A stretch of 64,000 nucleotides of DNA from an uncultured Bacteroidales bacterium (GCA_945833885.1 CAMAFY010000002.1:62001-126000); one strand, 5' to 3'; positions 35,172 to 45,405 are shown, numbered from the stretch's first letter. The notes: generated by a model not told the origin, from the sequence alone. Program-made: numbers and translations.

Positions 35172-38100
35172 ATGAAAAAAACATTGTTATCCCTTCTGCT
35201 GCTCCCGATGTCCGCAGTCGTCGGCGTCGCCCAGCCGCTGGCGGAGGGTTATGTTCCTGTTGACCGGACGAAATTCCCCGACTATCGTACCGGCAACTTC
35301 AATCCCGACCCTATCGCATCGCGCTTTGTCGCCCGCTATGAGGCCGCTGCCGCTGCCGGACGTCGCGGTGCCGCCGCCACAGGACGTCCCGACCATGTCA
35401 ACAATGCTGCCACGCGTTATTTCCCGCCGGTCTTCAATCAGAGTTCCGGTTCGTGCGGTTCGGCATCGCGAATTGCCTATATGTTCAGCCACGAACAGAA
35501 CTCTTATCTCGACCGTGACGGCATGAAGCCCGAGAATTACTTCCCTACCCATTTCGTATGGTTGCTGACCTACGGCAACTCGGGTAAGGATGAATTCATC
35601 ACAAACATCGGTGTCCCCTCTGCCAAAACCTACGGCGGACAGACCTATTCCAGCCTGTTTGGCTACAACGAATGGGACGATGAGGATGCCGGATGGATGA
35701 CCGGTTACGAAAAATGGTTCGAGGCTTTCCACTACCGTTGCACCTCTCCGACCTCGAATGTGGCGAGTGTCGGCACGGAGGCCGGTGCGGAATTTGCCAA
35801 AAACTGGCTTTGGAACCACTGCGGTGATACGGATTTCCATGCCGGAGGACTCATCGGTCTTGGCGTGGCATCCGGTGGTAAGTGGAAAACCATCCCCAAG
35901 ACTGCCGCCAACGACGAGGCCGGTGTCACCGGTATGTATTATGTCAGCCAATGGGGTACCAGTGTCGACCATGCGCTGACGATGGTAGGCTATGACGACC
36001 GCATCGAATTTGACCTCGATGGCGACGGTATATATGGCGAAAAAGATGAAAAGGGTGCCTGGATAATCGTCAATTCCTGGGGAGCATGGTGCAACGGTGG
36101 ATTCATCTATTGCCCCTATGCCTATGCCGGCTCTGCGTTTACCACCGACGGCAAGTTCAACGGCGACTTCTGGTGGGGCGAGTTCTATCATGTCAGAAAG
36201 GACTATCGTCCGCTGCGGACCATCCGTCTGAAGATGGATTACAGCCACCGTTCGGAACTCCTGTTGCAGGCAGGTGTCAGCACCGACCTCAACGCTACGA
36301 TGCCCGAAAGCATGATTTCCATGGACCATTTCAAGTATGCCGGCGACGGACATAACGGTGAACTCTCACCGGCTCCCGCCGTTCCTATGCTTGGACGTTG
36401 GGCCGATGGCAAACTGCATACGGAACCCATGGAGTTCGGCTACGACCTTACCGACCTCTCTTCGGGCTTCGACCGCAACCAACCTTTGAAGTATTTCTTC
36501 ATCATCACCCGCAAGGCGGAGAACAATGCCGGTAGCGGACACATCTATGAGGCGGGCATCATCGATTACGAGCACGACCTTGAAGGTGTGGAGACGCCTT
36601 TCGACCTCGGTGAAGACGGCGTTTTCGACATCACGCAGCAGGGAACGCGCACCATCATCTCCACCGTTGTCTACGGTGCGGGCTACAACAGCGTCAACAG
36701 TCTCAGCATTGCCGACGGCGTTCTCCGCTGGGAGGCCCCCACGAAGTCGGCACATCAGTTGAACGGATACCGCGTTTATGCCGAAGACGAACTGGTGGCG
36801 GAGTATGACGAAACCACGCTTTCCTACACCATCGGTGAGAGGGCAGTCACCTCTTATGCCGTCACCGCCGTTTACGACGACGGACAGGAGAGTACCCGCC
36901 AACAGGTTGTGGCACCCGTAACCCTCCCCGAAAAGAACCAGATCTTCACTTTCAGCAAGGCAGGATTCACCATCCCCGATATCTTCAAGACGGCTTATGA
37001 GAAGGCAACCATCGAATTCTGGATGCGTCCTACCGCACGTGCCGACTGGAACAATGCCGCGGGTCCCGGCTGGGGAACGTGGTATCAACACTGCGACAGC
37101 CAGGGAAAATTCTATTGTGGTTGGAACACTTCCGCACGATTGATATCAAACACGTCGCTTCCCCTCGACAAATGGTCGCACATCGCCATCGTTGTCGACA
37201 AGAACCGCCTGTATCTCTATGTCAATGGTAAGAGCGAGGGCATGCTGACATCGACGAATTACAGCGGAATCGGCGGATTCGGCGACTACGTGTTCAGCAG
37301 TTCCGCCTCCTCAAACGCATATCAGCAGTGCCGTTACGATGAAATCCGCATCTGGAACTGCGTACGAAGCGAGGAGCAGATAGCGGCAGGCTACAACGAG
37401 AGCACGCGATGCGAGTTCTACGGCGACGTGCTTCCCCAGGGCCTTGTGGCGTACTTCAAGGGCAATTCCTTCCAGGATGCCGACGGAATCTGGCGCATGA
37501 CGGACTGCGTAGGCGGCCACCATGCCAAGGTTACCACGACGAATTCACGCTCCTACAACTCCAGTACCCCCGCGTTTGTCGTACCTTCCGCTGCCGGAAG
37601 TGTGGCCATTGACGAGGTGCCTGCCGTTTCCGCCGGACAGCCTCTCACACTTACCGCCACGCGCAACGACTATGTGAACCATCTGGAGTGGACCATTCCT
37701 ACCGAAAGTGGCGAGAAGTTTACGACAACTGCCGAGGAACCCACCGTATGTTTTGTAAATCCCGGACAATATGAGGTGAAACTCGTCGGAACCGACTATA
37801 GCGGCAACACCTCCACCTCGACCGTTACCGTCAATGTCGGGGAGGCTGTCGCTCCGAATGCCGCATTCACCGCCTCGAAGACGGCTGTCAGTGCCGGCGA
37901 GCGCATCAGTTTCCGTCCCGAAACCTGTGTCAATGGTTGCAGTTATGTGTGGTCGATGCCCGGAGCAGTAGTAGAAGAGGTCCGCAGTGTCAGTGCCGGC
38001 GCAACGTATGAGGCCTTCGGCACCTACGAAGTGACGCTGACCGTGACGGATGCCATGGGAAATTCCGCGTCAACTACGGAAAAAGTCAGCGTAGAAGAGG

Positions 38101-39683
38101 TGGCTCCCGTCGCAGACTTCGACATTGACCTGCCCGTTGTTCAGAAAGGCAATTACGTCCTCCTCACGGACCGCAGCAAATATGCCCCCAACAAGTGGCA
38201 GTGGCAACTGAACGGTACGCCCGGAACCGTCTTCATCAACGGTCAGAACACAGCATTCCTGGCCGAGAAGTCCGGTGTCTACGACCTCACACTCGTGGCT
38301 TCCAACGGTGCAGGCGTCAGTCGTTCTACCCGCGAGCGCGCCATTGTTGTCGTCAATGCCGACTCCAAGAATGGTCTTTCCTTCTCCCAGCAGGGTGCGA
38401 CCGTGAGCACTTCCGAACTGCCTCTCCCCGAAGGCCAGCGCAATTACACCATCAGTTGGTGGATGAATCCCAACAAACTCGCCGACTACTGCGAGGGTCT
38501 CGGCGCCACCGACGCCACTTTCCAGATAAAGACCTCGGCCGACGGATGCCTGTGCCTGAGCAATAAGGGCAAACTTGTGAAGACGGCGTCGGGAATTGTG
38601 GAGAGTGGAGCATGGCATCACTATGCTGTCACCGTCAGTGGCGTCACCGTCACCTTCTACAAGGACGGTATTAAGGTCGGAAGCGGGTCGACCACATCCG
38701 GATTGTCGGCAATGCCGGCCTTCAACATCGGAACTTCCGCCGCCGACTGGAACGGTTCCATCGACGAACTCCGCATCTATGACCGCACACTTACGGCTGA
38801 CGAACTCTTTGCGAGCGTCAACGCACCGCTCGAAAACCCGACGGCCGACGAGAATCTTGTCCTCTATTACGACTTCAACCAGAACGGTGGCGACGTACAG
38901 GACCGCGCTTCCCGTATGAACAATGGCGTGCGTTCGGGCTTCGGTCCCGACGGTGACGCATGGGGACTCTCGCTCGGCGTGTTCTCAATGGCGGAGGGCG
39001 GTAGCGAGAAGACCGACGTTACGGCAGAGTATCTGACCAACTATAAGCGCTCCTTTGCCCGCAGCACGAAACTCGTGAACACGTCCACTGCCAGCCGTTT
39101 CTACGAAATCACCGACTGGACGCTCGAGAACACTGTCACCAGCGGTTCCACCGTTACCGGCGTACACGTCGATGCCCAGAAGAGTTATGACTTCACCTGT
39201 ACGACAGGATGGGACGGATTCGGTGACCTGAACAACCATAAGGCTTACCAAAGCATCGAACTCCCCGAGGGTATTTACACCCTTGATGTCGAATTCGGAA
39301 TGCACGGTGCCGACGACGATTCTTACCTTGTTGCGGCAACGGGTTCCACACTTCCCGACGGTGAAGACCTTGAAACCGACGCCCTCTCCTATGCTCCGCT
39401 GTCCGATGCTACGGTGACGTTCGTCGTAACAGAGCCGCAGACGGTGAATTTGGGCGTGCTTGTGGCATCCATGAGCGGCAAGAGCATCTTCACCATCCAG
39501 AAGTTCCAACTCTGGAAGGCGCCGCTCGACATCCGCGAGGCCGACATTCCCGTAGGCGTTGACAGCGTGCCCCTCTCCACGGCTTCCGACAATGCCTTCT
39601 ACGACCTTAACGGACGCCGTGTGCTCCATCCCGCTCCCGGACAGATTTACATCACCAACGGACGCACCGTCATCGCACGTTGA
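35172..39683 (+). CDS. Large secreted papain-family (C1) peptidase with LamG and PKD-like domains
   Basis: A 1503-residue protein with signal peptide MKKTLLSLLLLPMSAVVGVA. Residues 75-350 form a C1A-type peptidase domain: the catalytic Cys in NQSSGSCGSASRIAYMFS, His in VDHALTMVGYDDR and Asn in IVNSWGAWCNGGF. An Fn3-like domain follows (about 515-590), then a LamG/concanavalin-like domain (about 595-740, KATIEFWMRPTARADW), three PKD-like domains (about 800-1060), a second LamG domain (about 1070-1230, NYTISWWMNPNKLADY), and a final beta domain with the tail FYDLNGRRVLHPAPGQIYI. It is likely exported and surface-attached or released, degrading protein; substrate unknown. A terminator follows. 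The gene is not in an operon. Confidence 0.85.
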   Translation: MKKTLLSLLLLPMSAVVGVAQPLAEGYVPVDRTKFPDYRTGNFNPDPIASRFVARYEAAAAAGRRGAAATGRPDHVNNAATRYFPPVFNQSSGSCGSASRIAYMFSHEQNSYLDRDGMKPENYFPTHFVWLLTYGNSGKDEFITNIGVPSAKTYGGQTYSSLFGYNEWDDEDAGWMTGYEKWFEAFHYRCTSPTSNVASVGTEAGAEFAKNWLWNHCGDTDFHAGGLIGLGVASGGKWKTIPKTAANDEAGVTGMYYVSQWGTSVDHALTMVGYDDRIEFDLDGDGIYGEKDEKGAWIIVNSWGAWCNGGFIYCPYAYAGSAFTTDGKFNGDFWWGEFYHVRKDYRPLRTIRLKMDYSHRSELLLQAGVSTDLNATMPESMISMDHFKYAGDGHNGELSPAPAVPMLGRWADGKLHTEPMEFGYDLTDLSSGFDRNQPLKYFFIITRKAENNAGSGHIYEAGIIDYEHDLEGVETPFDLGEDGVFDITQQGTRTIISTVVYGAGYNSVNSLSIADGVLRWEAPTKSAHQLNGYRVYAEDELVAEYDETTLSYTIGERAVTSYAVTAVYDDGQESTRQQVVAPVTLPEKNQIFTFSKAGFTIPDIFKTAYEKATIEFWMRPTARADWNNAAGPGWGTWYQHCDSQGKFYCGWNTSARLISNTSLPLDKWSHIAIVVDKNRLYLYVNGKSEGMLTSTNYSGIGGFGDYVFSSSASSNAYQQCRYDEIRIWNCVRSEEQIAAGYNESTRCEFYGDVLPQGLVAYFKGNSFQDADGIWRMTDCVGGHHAKVTTTNSRSYNSSTPAFVVPSAAGSVAIDEVPAVSAGQPLTLTATRNDYVNHLEWTIPTESGEKFTTTAEEPTVCFVNPGQYEVKLVGTDYSGNTSTSTVTVNVGEAVAPNAAFTASKTAVSAGERISFRPETCVNGCSYVWSMPGAVVEEVRSVSAGATYEAFGTYEVTLTVTDAMGNSASTTEKVSVEEVAPVADFDIDLPVVQKGNYVLLTDRSKYAPNKWQWQLNGTPGTVFINGQNTAFLAEKSGVYDLTLVASNGAGVSRSTRERAIVVVNADSKNGLSFSQQGATVSTSELPLPEGQRNYTISWWMNPNKLADYCEGLGATDATFQIKTSADGCLCLSNKGKLVKTASGIVESGAWHHYAVTVSGVTVTFYKDGIKVGSGSTTSGLSAMPAFNIGTSAADWNGSIDELRIYDRTLTADELFASVNAPLENPTADENLVLYYDFNQNGGDVQDRASRMNNGVRSGFGPDGDAWGLSLGVFSMAEGGSEKTDVTAEYLTNYKRSFARSTKLVNTSTASRFYEITDWTLENTVTSGSTVTGVHVDAQKSYDFTCTTGWDGFGDLNNHKAYQSIELPEGIYTLDVEFGMHGADDDSYLVAATGSTLPDGEDLETDALSYAPLSDATVTFVVTEPQTVNLGVLVASMSGKSIFTIQKFQLWKAPLDIREADIPVGVDSVPLSTASDNAFYDLNGRRVLHPAPGQIYITNGRTVIAR

Positions 39684-39747
39684 GCCTTCCCGGCAGCGTC
39701 GTGATCCGGCACGGTAGCACCGCTTTACCACGCTGACCGCCATACTG

Positions 39748-39807
39748 CATGCAGCCTTTCCCGCATTCCTCATAAGGGGATTTCCGGAAAAGGCTGCATG
39801 TCTTTTT
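39748..39807 (+). terminator. Intrinsic terminator after the C1 peptidase gene
   Basis: CATGCAGCCTTT (39748-39759) pairs with AAAGGCTGCATG (39789-39800), followed by TCTTTTT. The remaining gap to 40114 holds a TATATTTG element at 39863-39870 and GC-rich inverted repeats (GGCGCC twice near 39892-39906), probably the promoter and leader of the next gene. Confidence 0.75.
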
Positions 39808-40114
39808 GTAAAAGATATGAAAAAAACATCCGGAAAATGCCGCAGATACGGACATTTATGGTTATATTTGCCGTGAACTCTGTAACAGATGGCGCCCGGT
39901 TTTGGCGCCGCTTCCCGCTCCGGACAGCGCAAAGGTGGGGAAAACGCCCCCACAAAGGGCGGTGAAACCTTATGGCGCTGACTTATGGAACACATCCGAA
40001 CGTTTGTGTCTTCTTCCGCCCCCCTCGGAAAGTCATGACGGAAAAGTCCGGGAAGGTTCGCCGTGACGTGCTGACCGTGACGGCAGAGAATACTCATCCT
40101 TAATCATTGATGAC

Positions 40115-41470
40115 ATGTACAGTTTCATTGTTGAATACATGGTTCTTGCCTCAATCGTCGCAAATCTTATGTGCGCCGTCATGCTGGCGGTGCTGATGGT
40201 TTTTGTGCCCGCTATCGGCGAAAGGCGTCTTTACGGCAAGTACACTTGGGTCATTTTCGGGCTGGTGTCGGTCCTTTTCTTCTCACCCCTGTTTTTTGAG
40301 TGCAACCGTTCGGCGCTCGTTCTCTACAATTCCCTCATCATGATGTGGGTGGTGCCGTTCCAGGCGCTGATGGGAGCGAGGAATTTCAGGCACCATTACG
40401 GCAGTTTCAGACAGTTCCTCAATGATGCCTGGCCGGAGGCGCTGTTCCTCGTCTTCATGATTTCCGCATCCACGCTGCTGCTCCGCGGAACATGGTTCGA
40501 AACGTACGGACTGCAGATAAAGATTGTCACGATGCTGTTCTTCTCCATCTTCACGTTTTCCCTGTTGGTGAGCCTTGTCAGGATATATCAGGGATTGAGG
40601 AGAATCGTGGAAACTTCGGTAGAGGAGCCCAAGGAGATTTGGGGATTCCGTGGCGCCCACGACTTTAAGATGCTTCTCAACGTGGTGTTTTTCGGGGATT
40701 GCGTGGTGTTGGTCATCACCATCGTCAATTTCCTTTTCCTCACCGAGGAGACTTTCCTGATGCTTGTGATGGGAATCAGCATAAATAATGTGGCACTTGC
40801 CTTCCTGATTCTCGTGAGCGACATCACGGGAAGCGACATCATCTCGGTGAACAGTACGTTCCAGAGTTACATAAAACAGGAGATTGCCTCCCGCGACGCC
40901 TACTATTCCAGGGAGTATAACACCCTTGCGGAGCGTCTGAGCATCCTTGAAAAGAATGTGGAACTGTGCGCCGCCAGGGAAAAGAAAACGAAGGAACGGC
41001 AGAAGAATGCCGTGGAAGGGGCATCCGAAAGCGCGTCGGCGGACAAGAATGTTCAGAACTCCTTGCCCGAGGAGGTGGACTCGCTCATCTGTGCCGCGCT
41101 GAACATCTGGATTCAGAACCGTGGTTACTGTAAGCACGACGTCAATCTTGACCGCCTTGCCGTGCTCATCGGCACCAACCGTTCCTATCTTTCGCGCTGC
41201 ATCAACGACCATTGGGGCGTAGGCTTCTCCATTTTCCTGGCGCGACTGCGGGTAGACGAGGCTTGCAGGCTGATGTCCGAGCAGAAATACATGTCGTTGA
41301 TGTCGGTAGCCTACGCCTGTGGCTACAACGACAGTTCGTCCTTCACACGCTGTTTCAAGCAAATCCTGAAGGTGTCACCCACGGCTTGGAAAAAGGCGCA
41401 GGGACGTCAGCAGCAGAATCCTGAGGAGACGGAAACGGAAAGCGCGGAAGCATCTTCCGAAATCTCCTGA
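40115..41470 (+). CDS. Membrane-bound AraC-family transcriptional regulator
   Basis: A 451-residue protein. The first 240 residues contain about seven hydrophobic membrane segments (such as MVLASIVANLMCAVMLAVLM, WVIFGLVSVLFFSPLFF and LNVVFFGDCVVLVITIV). A coiled-coil linker follows (about 255-310), then a C-terminal AraC-type DNA-binding domain of about 100 residues. Its two helix-turn-helix parts are NLDRLAVLIGTNRSYLSRCI and MSLMSVAYACGYNDSSSFTR, ending in FKQILKVSPTAWKK. Such membrane-AraC fusions occur in Bacteroidetes and presumably sense an envelope signal. The target genes are unknown; neighbours are a peptidase gene upstream and convergent asnB downstream. A polar tail of about 25 residues closes the protein. 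Confidence 0.85.
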   Translation: MYSFIVEYMVLASIVANLMCAVMLAVLMVFVPAIGERRLYGKYTWVIFGLVSVLFFSPLFFECNRSALVLYNSLIMMWVVPFQALMGARNFRHHYGSFRQFLNDAWPEALFLVFMISASTLLLRGTWFETYGLQIKIVTMLFFSIFTFSLLVSLVRIYQGLRRIVETSVEEPKEIWGFRGAHDFKMLLNVVFFGDCVVLVITIVNFLFLTEETFLMLVMGISINNVALAFLILVSDITGSDIISVNSTFQSYIKQEIASRDAYYSREYNTLAERLSILEKNVELCAAREKKTKERQKNAVEGASESASADKNVQNSLPEEVDSLICAALNIWIQNRGYCKHDVNLDRLAVLIGTNRSYLSRCINDHWGVGFSIFLARLRVDEACRLMSEQKYMSLMSVAYACGYNDSSSFTRCFKQILKVSPTAWKKAQGRQQQNPEETETESAEASSEIS

Positions 41471-41617
41471 GGTTTTCAAGGCGCCGTACGGGCGACGTGA
41501 ACCGCGGAGGCGGAGAGAAAAGGTCTGGAAATCCGAAGTCCTTGATAGCAGAGGGCGGCATCGGGTTTCCGGACCTTTTGCATGTTGGCGGAACGGCTCC
41601 GGGATGCCGATGGGAAA

Positions 41618-41727
41618 GTGCCGCATTTCGCACCGGAAAGTGCCGCACTTTCATCGGTAAAGTTCCGATGTTTTCACGGCAAAGTTCCGATGTTTTCACG
41701 GTGATGTTTTGAGGGGGTGGGGAATTT
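41618..41727 (+). repeat. 22-bp degenerate tandem array, same unit order as at 6233
   Basis: Units start at 41618, 41640, 41662, 41684 and 41706. The first two have the type GTGCCGCA...CGG.AAA and the next two are almost identical to each other (GTTCCGATGTTTTCACGG). The order, two GTGCCGC units then two GTTCCGATGTTTTC units, is the same as in the array at 6233. The array lies downstream of the AraC-type gene. The rest of the gap 41471-42178 shows no gene. Confidence 0.7.
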
Positions 41728-41918
41728 TCCGCGATGAGGATTCGGAGAATGCCCTTCCACACTTGGGAAGGCATTGTGGCGGGAACCCGCGAAGCCCGCC
41801 GGAACACCCCGTCCGTTCGGCCTCTTCGTCCGCCCTTTCCCTTTATCCGCAGGGATTTGAATCCGGGAAAAGCAGGCGGAATCCGGCAATGCGGGTGTTC
41901 AGAATCCGCCAGAAACGC

Positions 41919-41956
41919 AGTACGGCTCACGCAAAGAGGATTGCGCGAGCCGTACT
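41919..41956. terminator. Hairpin between convergent araC-type gene and asnB
   Basis: AGTACGGCTCACGCAA (41919-41934) pairs with TTGCGCGAGCCGTACT (41941-41956) with one mismatch, giving a 16-bp stem with a six-base loop. No long T run follows on either side, but the position between convergent genes suggests a shared terminator. Confidence 0.45.
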
Positions 41957-42178
41957 TCCTTACTGCATTACAAAAACCTTTTGCGGTAGAGGTTTGTGGA
42001 ATCTACCTGAAAATTCAGCGATGCTCTTCTGTTTTGCCTGCCGTGGCAGGTGGAGGGGGTGGAGTGGCCTTTAAGTGACCGCCGTGATGGATTATGTGTT
42101 CTTCCGGACTGTTGCCGACATGGCGGGAAGAATCGTGCGTCCCCCTTTTGGAAAAGGTGTGGGGAACGCCGGAGAATC

Positions 42179-43888
42179 TTATGCCTCCTTTTCGTAAGCC
42201 TGTTCGTGAACCCCGGCAACGGCGCGTCCGCTGGGGTCGTTCAGATGGCGGAAAGACTCGTCCCAGGCAAGGGCTTCTGCGGTGGAGCACGCCACACTCG
42301 GCACACTCGGCACGCAGCGTGCGGCACTTTCCGAGGGGAAATGCTCGGCAAAGATGCAGCGATAGTAGTACTCCTCCTTGTTTTGGGGCGGATTGATGGG
42401 GAAGCGTTCCGCGGCATGCGCCATCTCCTCGTCGCTGACTGCGGCGGCTGTGATGGCTTTCAGGGTGTCGATCCACGAATATCCTACGCCGTCGCTGAAC
42501 TGTTCTTTCTGGCGCCACGCCACTTCTTCGGGGAGCATGTCGGCAAATGCCTCGCGGACGATGCGCTTTTCCATCGTGTTTCCCGGACACATCTTCGCCT
42601 GAGGATTGGTGCGCATGGCGATATCAAGGAACTCCGTGTCGAGAAACGGGACACGTCCCTCCACGCCCCACGCGGAAAGACTCTTGTTGGCACGGAGACA
42701 ATCGTAGAGATGTAACTTGGAAAGTTTGCGGACTGTCTCCTCATGGAAGGCCTGAGCATTGGGGGCTTTGTGGAAATAGAGGTAACCTCCGAAGATTTCG
42801 TCCGCACCTTCGCCCGAAAGCACCATCTTTATGCCCATGCTTTTGATGACACGTGCGAGGAGATACATTGGCGTGCTGGCACGGACTGTCGTCACATCGT
42901 AGGTCTCGATGTAGTAGATGACGTCGCGGATGGCGTCCAGTCCTTCCTGGATAGTATAGTTGATTTCGTGGTGAACCGTGCCGATATGGTCTGCCACCAT
43001 CCGTGCTTTCGCCAGGTCGGGGGCGCCTTTCAGGCCGACGGCAAAGGAATGCAGACGCGGCCACCACGCCACTGTCTGTGAGTCTTCTTCGATGCGGCGG
43101 GCGGCAAACTTCCCGGCAATGGCGGAAATGACCGATGAATCGAGGCCGCCGGAGAGAAGGACACCATAGGGAACGTCGCTCATCAGTTGGCGGCGCACGG
43201 CATCTTCAAGACCTTTCCGGATGGCTTCGGTGCTTGCGGAATTGTCCTTCACGGGGTCATATTCAAACCATTCGCGGGTGTAATACCGCGTCATGCCCGG
43301 TGTTCGACTCCAATAGTAGTGTCCGGGAAGGAAAGGTTCGTAGTCCGCACATTGGCCTTCGAGGGCTTTGAGTTCGCTCGCCACCATGACCATTCCGTCG
43401 GCGCTGCGGCCGATGTACAGGGGAATGACGCCGATAGGGTCGCGTGCGATGAGGAAAGCGTCGCGTTCCACATCGTAGAGCGCAAAGGCGAAGATGCCGT
43501 TGAGTTGCTCTATCATGGCGGTGATGTCGGCATGCGAGGGGGTAGGATGCTGCTCCAGCATCTCGCGATAGAGGGCCAAAATGACCTCACAGTCGCTGCC
43601 TGTCTGGAATGCATACCGCTCTCCGAGGCGCTGACGCAGGAGTTTGTGGTTGTATATTTCGCCGTTTACCGCCAAAACCTGCTTGCCATCGGGGGCATAG
43701 AGCGGCTGTCGGCCGGACTCAGGGTCGACGATGCTCAGGCGTTCGTGGGCAAGCACGGCGGAACCTTCGCTGTAAATGCCGCTCCAGTCCGGACCACGGT
43801 GACGGATTTTCTGGCTCATCTTCAGGGCCTGTTGACGGATTTCTGGGCTTTGTTGACGGATGTTGAAGAGGGAGACTATTCCACACAT
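42179..43888 (-). CDS. asnB: Asparagine synthase B (glutamine-hydrolysing)
   Basis: AsnB makes asparagine from aspartate, glutamine and ATP. The start is fixed at 43888 because the catalytic Cys must be residue 2 (MCGIVSLFNI). The glutaminase domain shows SQKIRHRGPDWSG, HERLSIVDPESGRQPL and LAVNGEIYNH. The synthetase domain has the pyrophosphate loop LLSGGLDSSVIS and further motifs LSGEGADEIFGGYLYF and GVEGRVPFLDTEFLD. At 569 residues the length is normal. It is monocistronic on the minus strand, with a TAnnTTTG element (TACTTTTG, 44002-43995) about 110 bp upstream. In many relatives asnB sits beside gltBD, but here it is separate. Confidence 0.93.
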   Translation of the reverse strand: MCGIVSLFNIRQQSPEIRQQALKMSQKIRHRGPDWSGIYSEGSAVLAHERLSIVDPESGRQPLYAPDGKQVLAVNGEIYNHKLLRQRLGERYAFQTGSDCEVILALYREMLEQHPTPSHADITAMIEQLNGIFAFALYDVERDAFLIARDPIGVIPLYIGRSADGMVMVASELKALEGQCADYEPFLPGHYYWSRTPGMTRYYTREWFEYDPVKDNSASTEAIRKGLEDAVRRQLMSDVPYGVLLSGGLDSSVISAIAGKFAARRIEEDSQTVAWWPRLHSFAVGLKGAPDLAKARMVADHIGTVHHEINYTIQEGLDAIRDVIYYIETYDVTTVRASTPMYLLARVIKSMGIKMVLSGEGADEIFGGYLYFHKAPNAQAFHEETVRKLSKLHLYDCLRANKSLSAWGVEGRVPFLDTEFLDIAMRTNPQAKMCPGNTMEKRIVREAFADMLPEEVAWRQKEQFSDGVGYSWIDTLKAITAAAVSDEEMAHAAERFPINPPQNKEEYYYRCIFAEHFPSESAARCVPSVPSVACSTAEALAWDESFRHLNDPSGRAVAGVHEQAYEKEA

Positions 43889-44567
43889 AAGTATAAATAG
43901 GGGATAGATTTGAGGTTTTTGTGTTGTTTCGGGCTGCTTTTCTGCTGTAAATGGTGCTATGAAGGTCGGTGCTTCCTTTTTTCCGCAGCCGACGCAAAAG
44001 TAGGTTTTCCCCCGCATTCCCTCCCCATCTTTCCGTGGAAAAAGGTCGGGAAAACGGCATATTTTCAGAAAATGCGCAGTTCATGTGGCAAAAATGCAGG
44101 GTATTCCCGTTTGGAATGTCCTGAAAATCCGTATTGTCAAAACGAAAGTAAAAATCGTGAAAATCCGTGCAAAATGATAGTAAAACAAGGCGTATTGTGT
44201 ACAATGGTTAAAGGATTGTGGGGAATATGATGCATAATGATAGTTGGAGGCTGAGGCGTGTAACCTCTGGAAACGGCAGAAAAAGGGCCAATATACAAAA
44301 AAACAAAATAACAGTGTGGAAAACCAAAAAAAGTTTAGTCCGTAATGCTTTGGAAAAGAACGGCATAGGCCCCAAAGATGTCCGATATTCGCAACTCGAA
44401 GCCCAAAACAAGCGTTCGCGAAGAAAAATCGGTAATATAAAAAAATACCGTTATAAATCGTAAAATTTACGTTTTGAACACTCCTGTTTCGCCACAATTC
44501 CTTACATTTGCCATTGAAAAACAAAGATAGGCGAATGGTACTGACCTTTACTATTTGACTATCAACC
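43889..44567. other. Divergent AT-rich intergenic region
   Basis: The region separates asnB (minus) from the membrane coiled-coil gene (plus). It has a minus-strand TACTTTTG element at 43995-44002 and a plus-strand TACATTTG at 44503-44510. A short frame at 44218-44463 is rich in Lys, Arg and Asn, has no recognisable domain and is probably not a gene. Confidence 0.5.
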
Positions 44568-45179
44568 ATGACCAAAATACTTTATTATGTTACCATTCTA
44601 TGCGTGGTGGTAACGGCAATTACAGCCAATCGGCTCAAAAACGTCAATGAAGAGCGGCTCCGCCTCGAAAGAAACCAGCGGACATTGCTGAAGGATGCGG
44701 AGATTTACCGCACGGCAAACGGGCAATCTGCCGCAGCCTGCGAGGAATTGACGCTGAAAAACGAGGAATTGAAGGCCAACCGCCAGGACCTTTTGCAGGA
44801 AATCGCGGCGTTGCAGTTGAAAGTCAGGCGCCTGAAATCCGTCAGTCGCGTGGCAAGCGTCACGGAAACGCGGGTGACAGTTCCGCTGAACGACACCGTC
44901 CTTTCCGTTGAGCCTTCCGATATCTGCTCCGACTCATCTAATATTATTAGGGCGCGTGCGCTCGCGTGGAGCGATTCCTGGACCCGAATCGAGGGCGTTG
45001 TCACTGACGATTCCGCAACCATCAGCATCCAGTCCACCGACACTTTGATACAAGTGGTGCATAGAGTCCCGAAGAAATGGTGGTTCCTGAAATGGGGAAC
45101 CAAGGCCATCCGACAGGAAATCACCAGCAAAAATCCCCACAGCAGATTGGTGTATACCGAATACATCACCATAAAATGA
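44568..45179 (+). CDS. Membrane-anchored coiled-coil protein (DUF6549-like), phage-lysis-type
   Basis: A 203-residue protein with an N-terminal membrane anchor (ILYYVTILCVVVTAITA, residues 4-20), a long coiled coil (about 25-95, with NEERLRLERNQRTLLKDAE and LKANRQDLLQEIAALQLKV), and a beta-rich C-terminal domain ending RLVYTEYITIK. This layout resembles spanin-like or DUF6549 proteins found beside lysozymes in Bacteroidetes phages and phage-derived loci; the family name is from memory. The next gene downstream encodes a GH108 lysozyme, supporting a lysis-type module. It could act as a periplasm-spanning partner of that enzyme. Confidence 0.6.
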   Translation: MTKILYYVTILCVVVTAITANRLKNVNEERLRLERNQRTLLKDAEIYRTANGQSAAACEELTLKNEELKANRQDLLQEIAALQLKVRRLKSVSRVASVTETRVTVPLNDTVLSVEPSDICSDSSNIIRARALAWSDSWTRIEGVVTDDSATISIQSTDTLIQVVHRVPKKWWFLKWGTKAIRQEITSKNPHSRLVYTEYITIK

Positions 45180-45213
45180 CCGCCTTGCGACGGAAAAGCA
45201 GCATTCGCTCAGC

Positions 45214-45252
45214 GGTACTCCTCTATGAAATGATGGGTACTCCTCTATGAAA
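45214..45252 (+). repeat. Exact 17-bp direct repeat with 22-bp period
   Basis: GGTACTCCTCTATGAAA occurs at 45214-45230 and again at 45236-45252, exactly 22 bp apart. It lies in the gap between the coiled-coil gene and the lysozyme gene and shares the 22-bp spacing of the larger arrays. Confidence 0.7.
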
Positions 45253-45317
45253 ATACAATATTCTTAATAGGAAAAGCCTGAGGAATCATCATCAAACCAT
45301 TATTTACGAACCCAATA

Positions 45318-45378
45318 ACTTTGCGTTTTAAAAGGCTGAACATCAGTAATTTCAACAAAATTTTCCGCAGCCTTTTAG
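45318..45378 (+). promoter_or_regulatory. Promoter element and leader hairpin of the GH108 gene
   Basis: TAACTTTG at 45318-45325 matches the TAnnTTTG element; the expected start is about 45332. Exactly there begins AAAAGGCTG (45332-45340), which pairs with CAGCCTTTT (45370-45378), a leader hairpin ending 28 bp before the start codon. No clear upstream TTG element is visible. Confidence 0.4.
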
Positions 45379-45405
45379 GATTCTCACAAATAATCTCTAA
45401 TCAAT

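Noticed and set aside
42179-44017. Longer asnB starting at 44017
   Set aside because: The catalytic cysteine must directly follow the initiator Met, which fixes the start at 43888.
44218-44463. Short Lys/Arg/Asn-rich frame of 81 codons
   Set aside because: AT-rich, no recognisable domain, no promoter or partner; likely chance.
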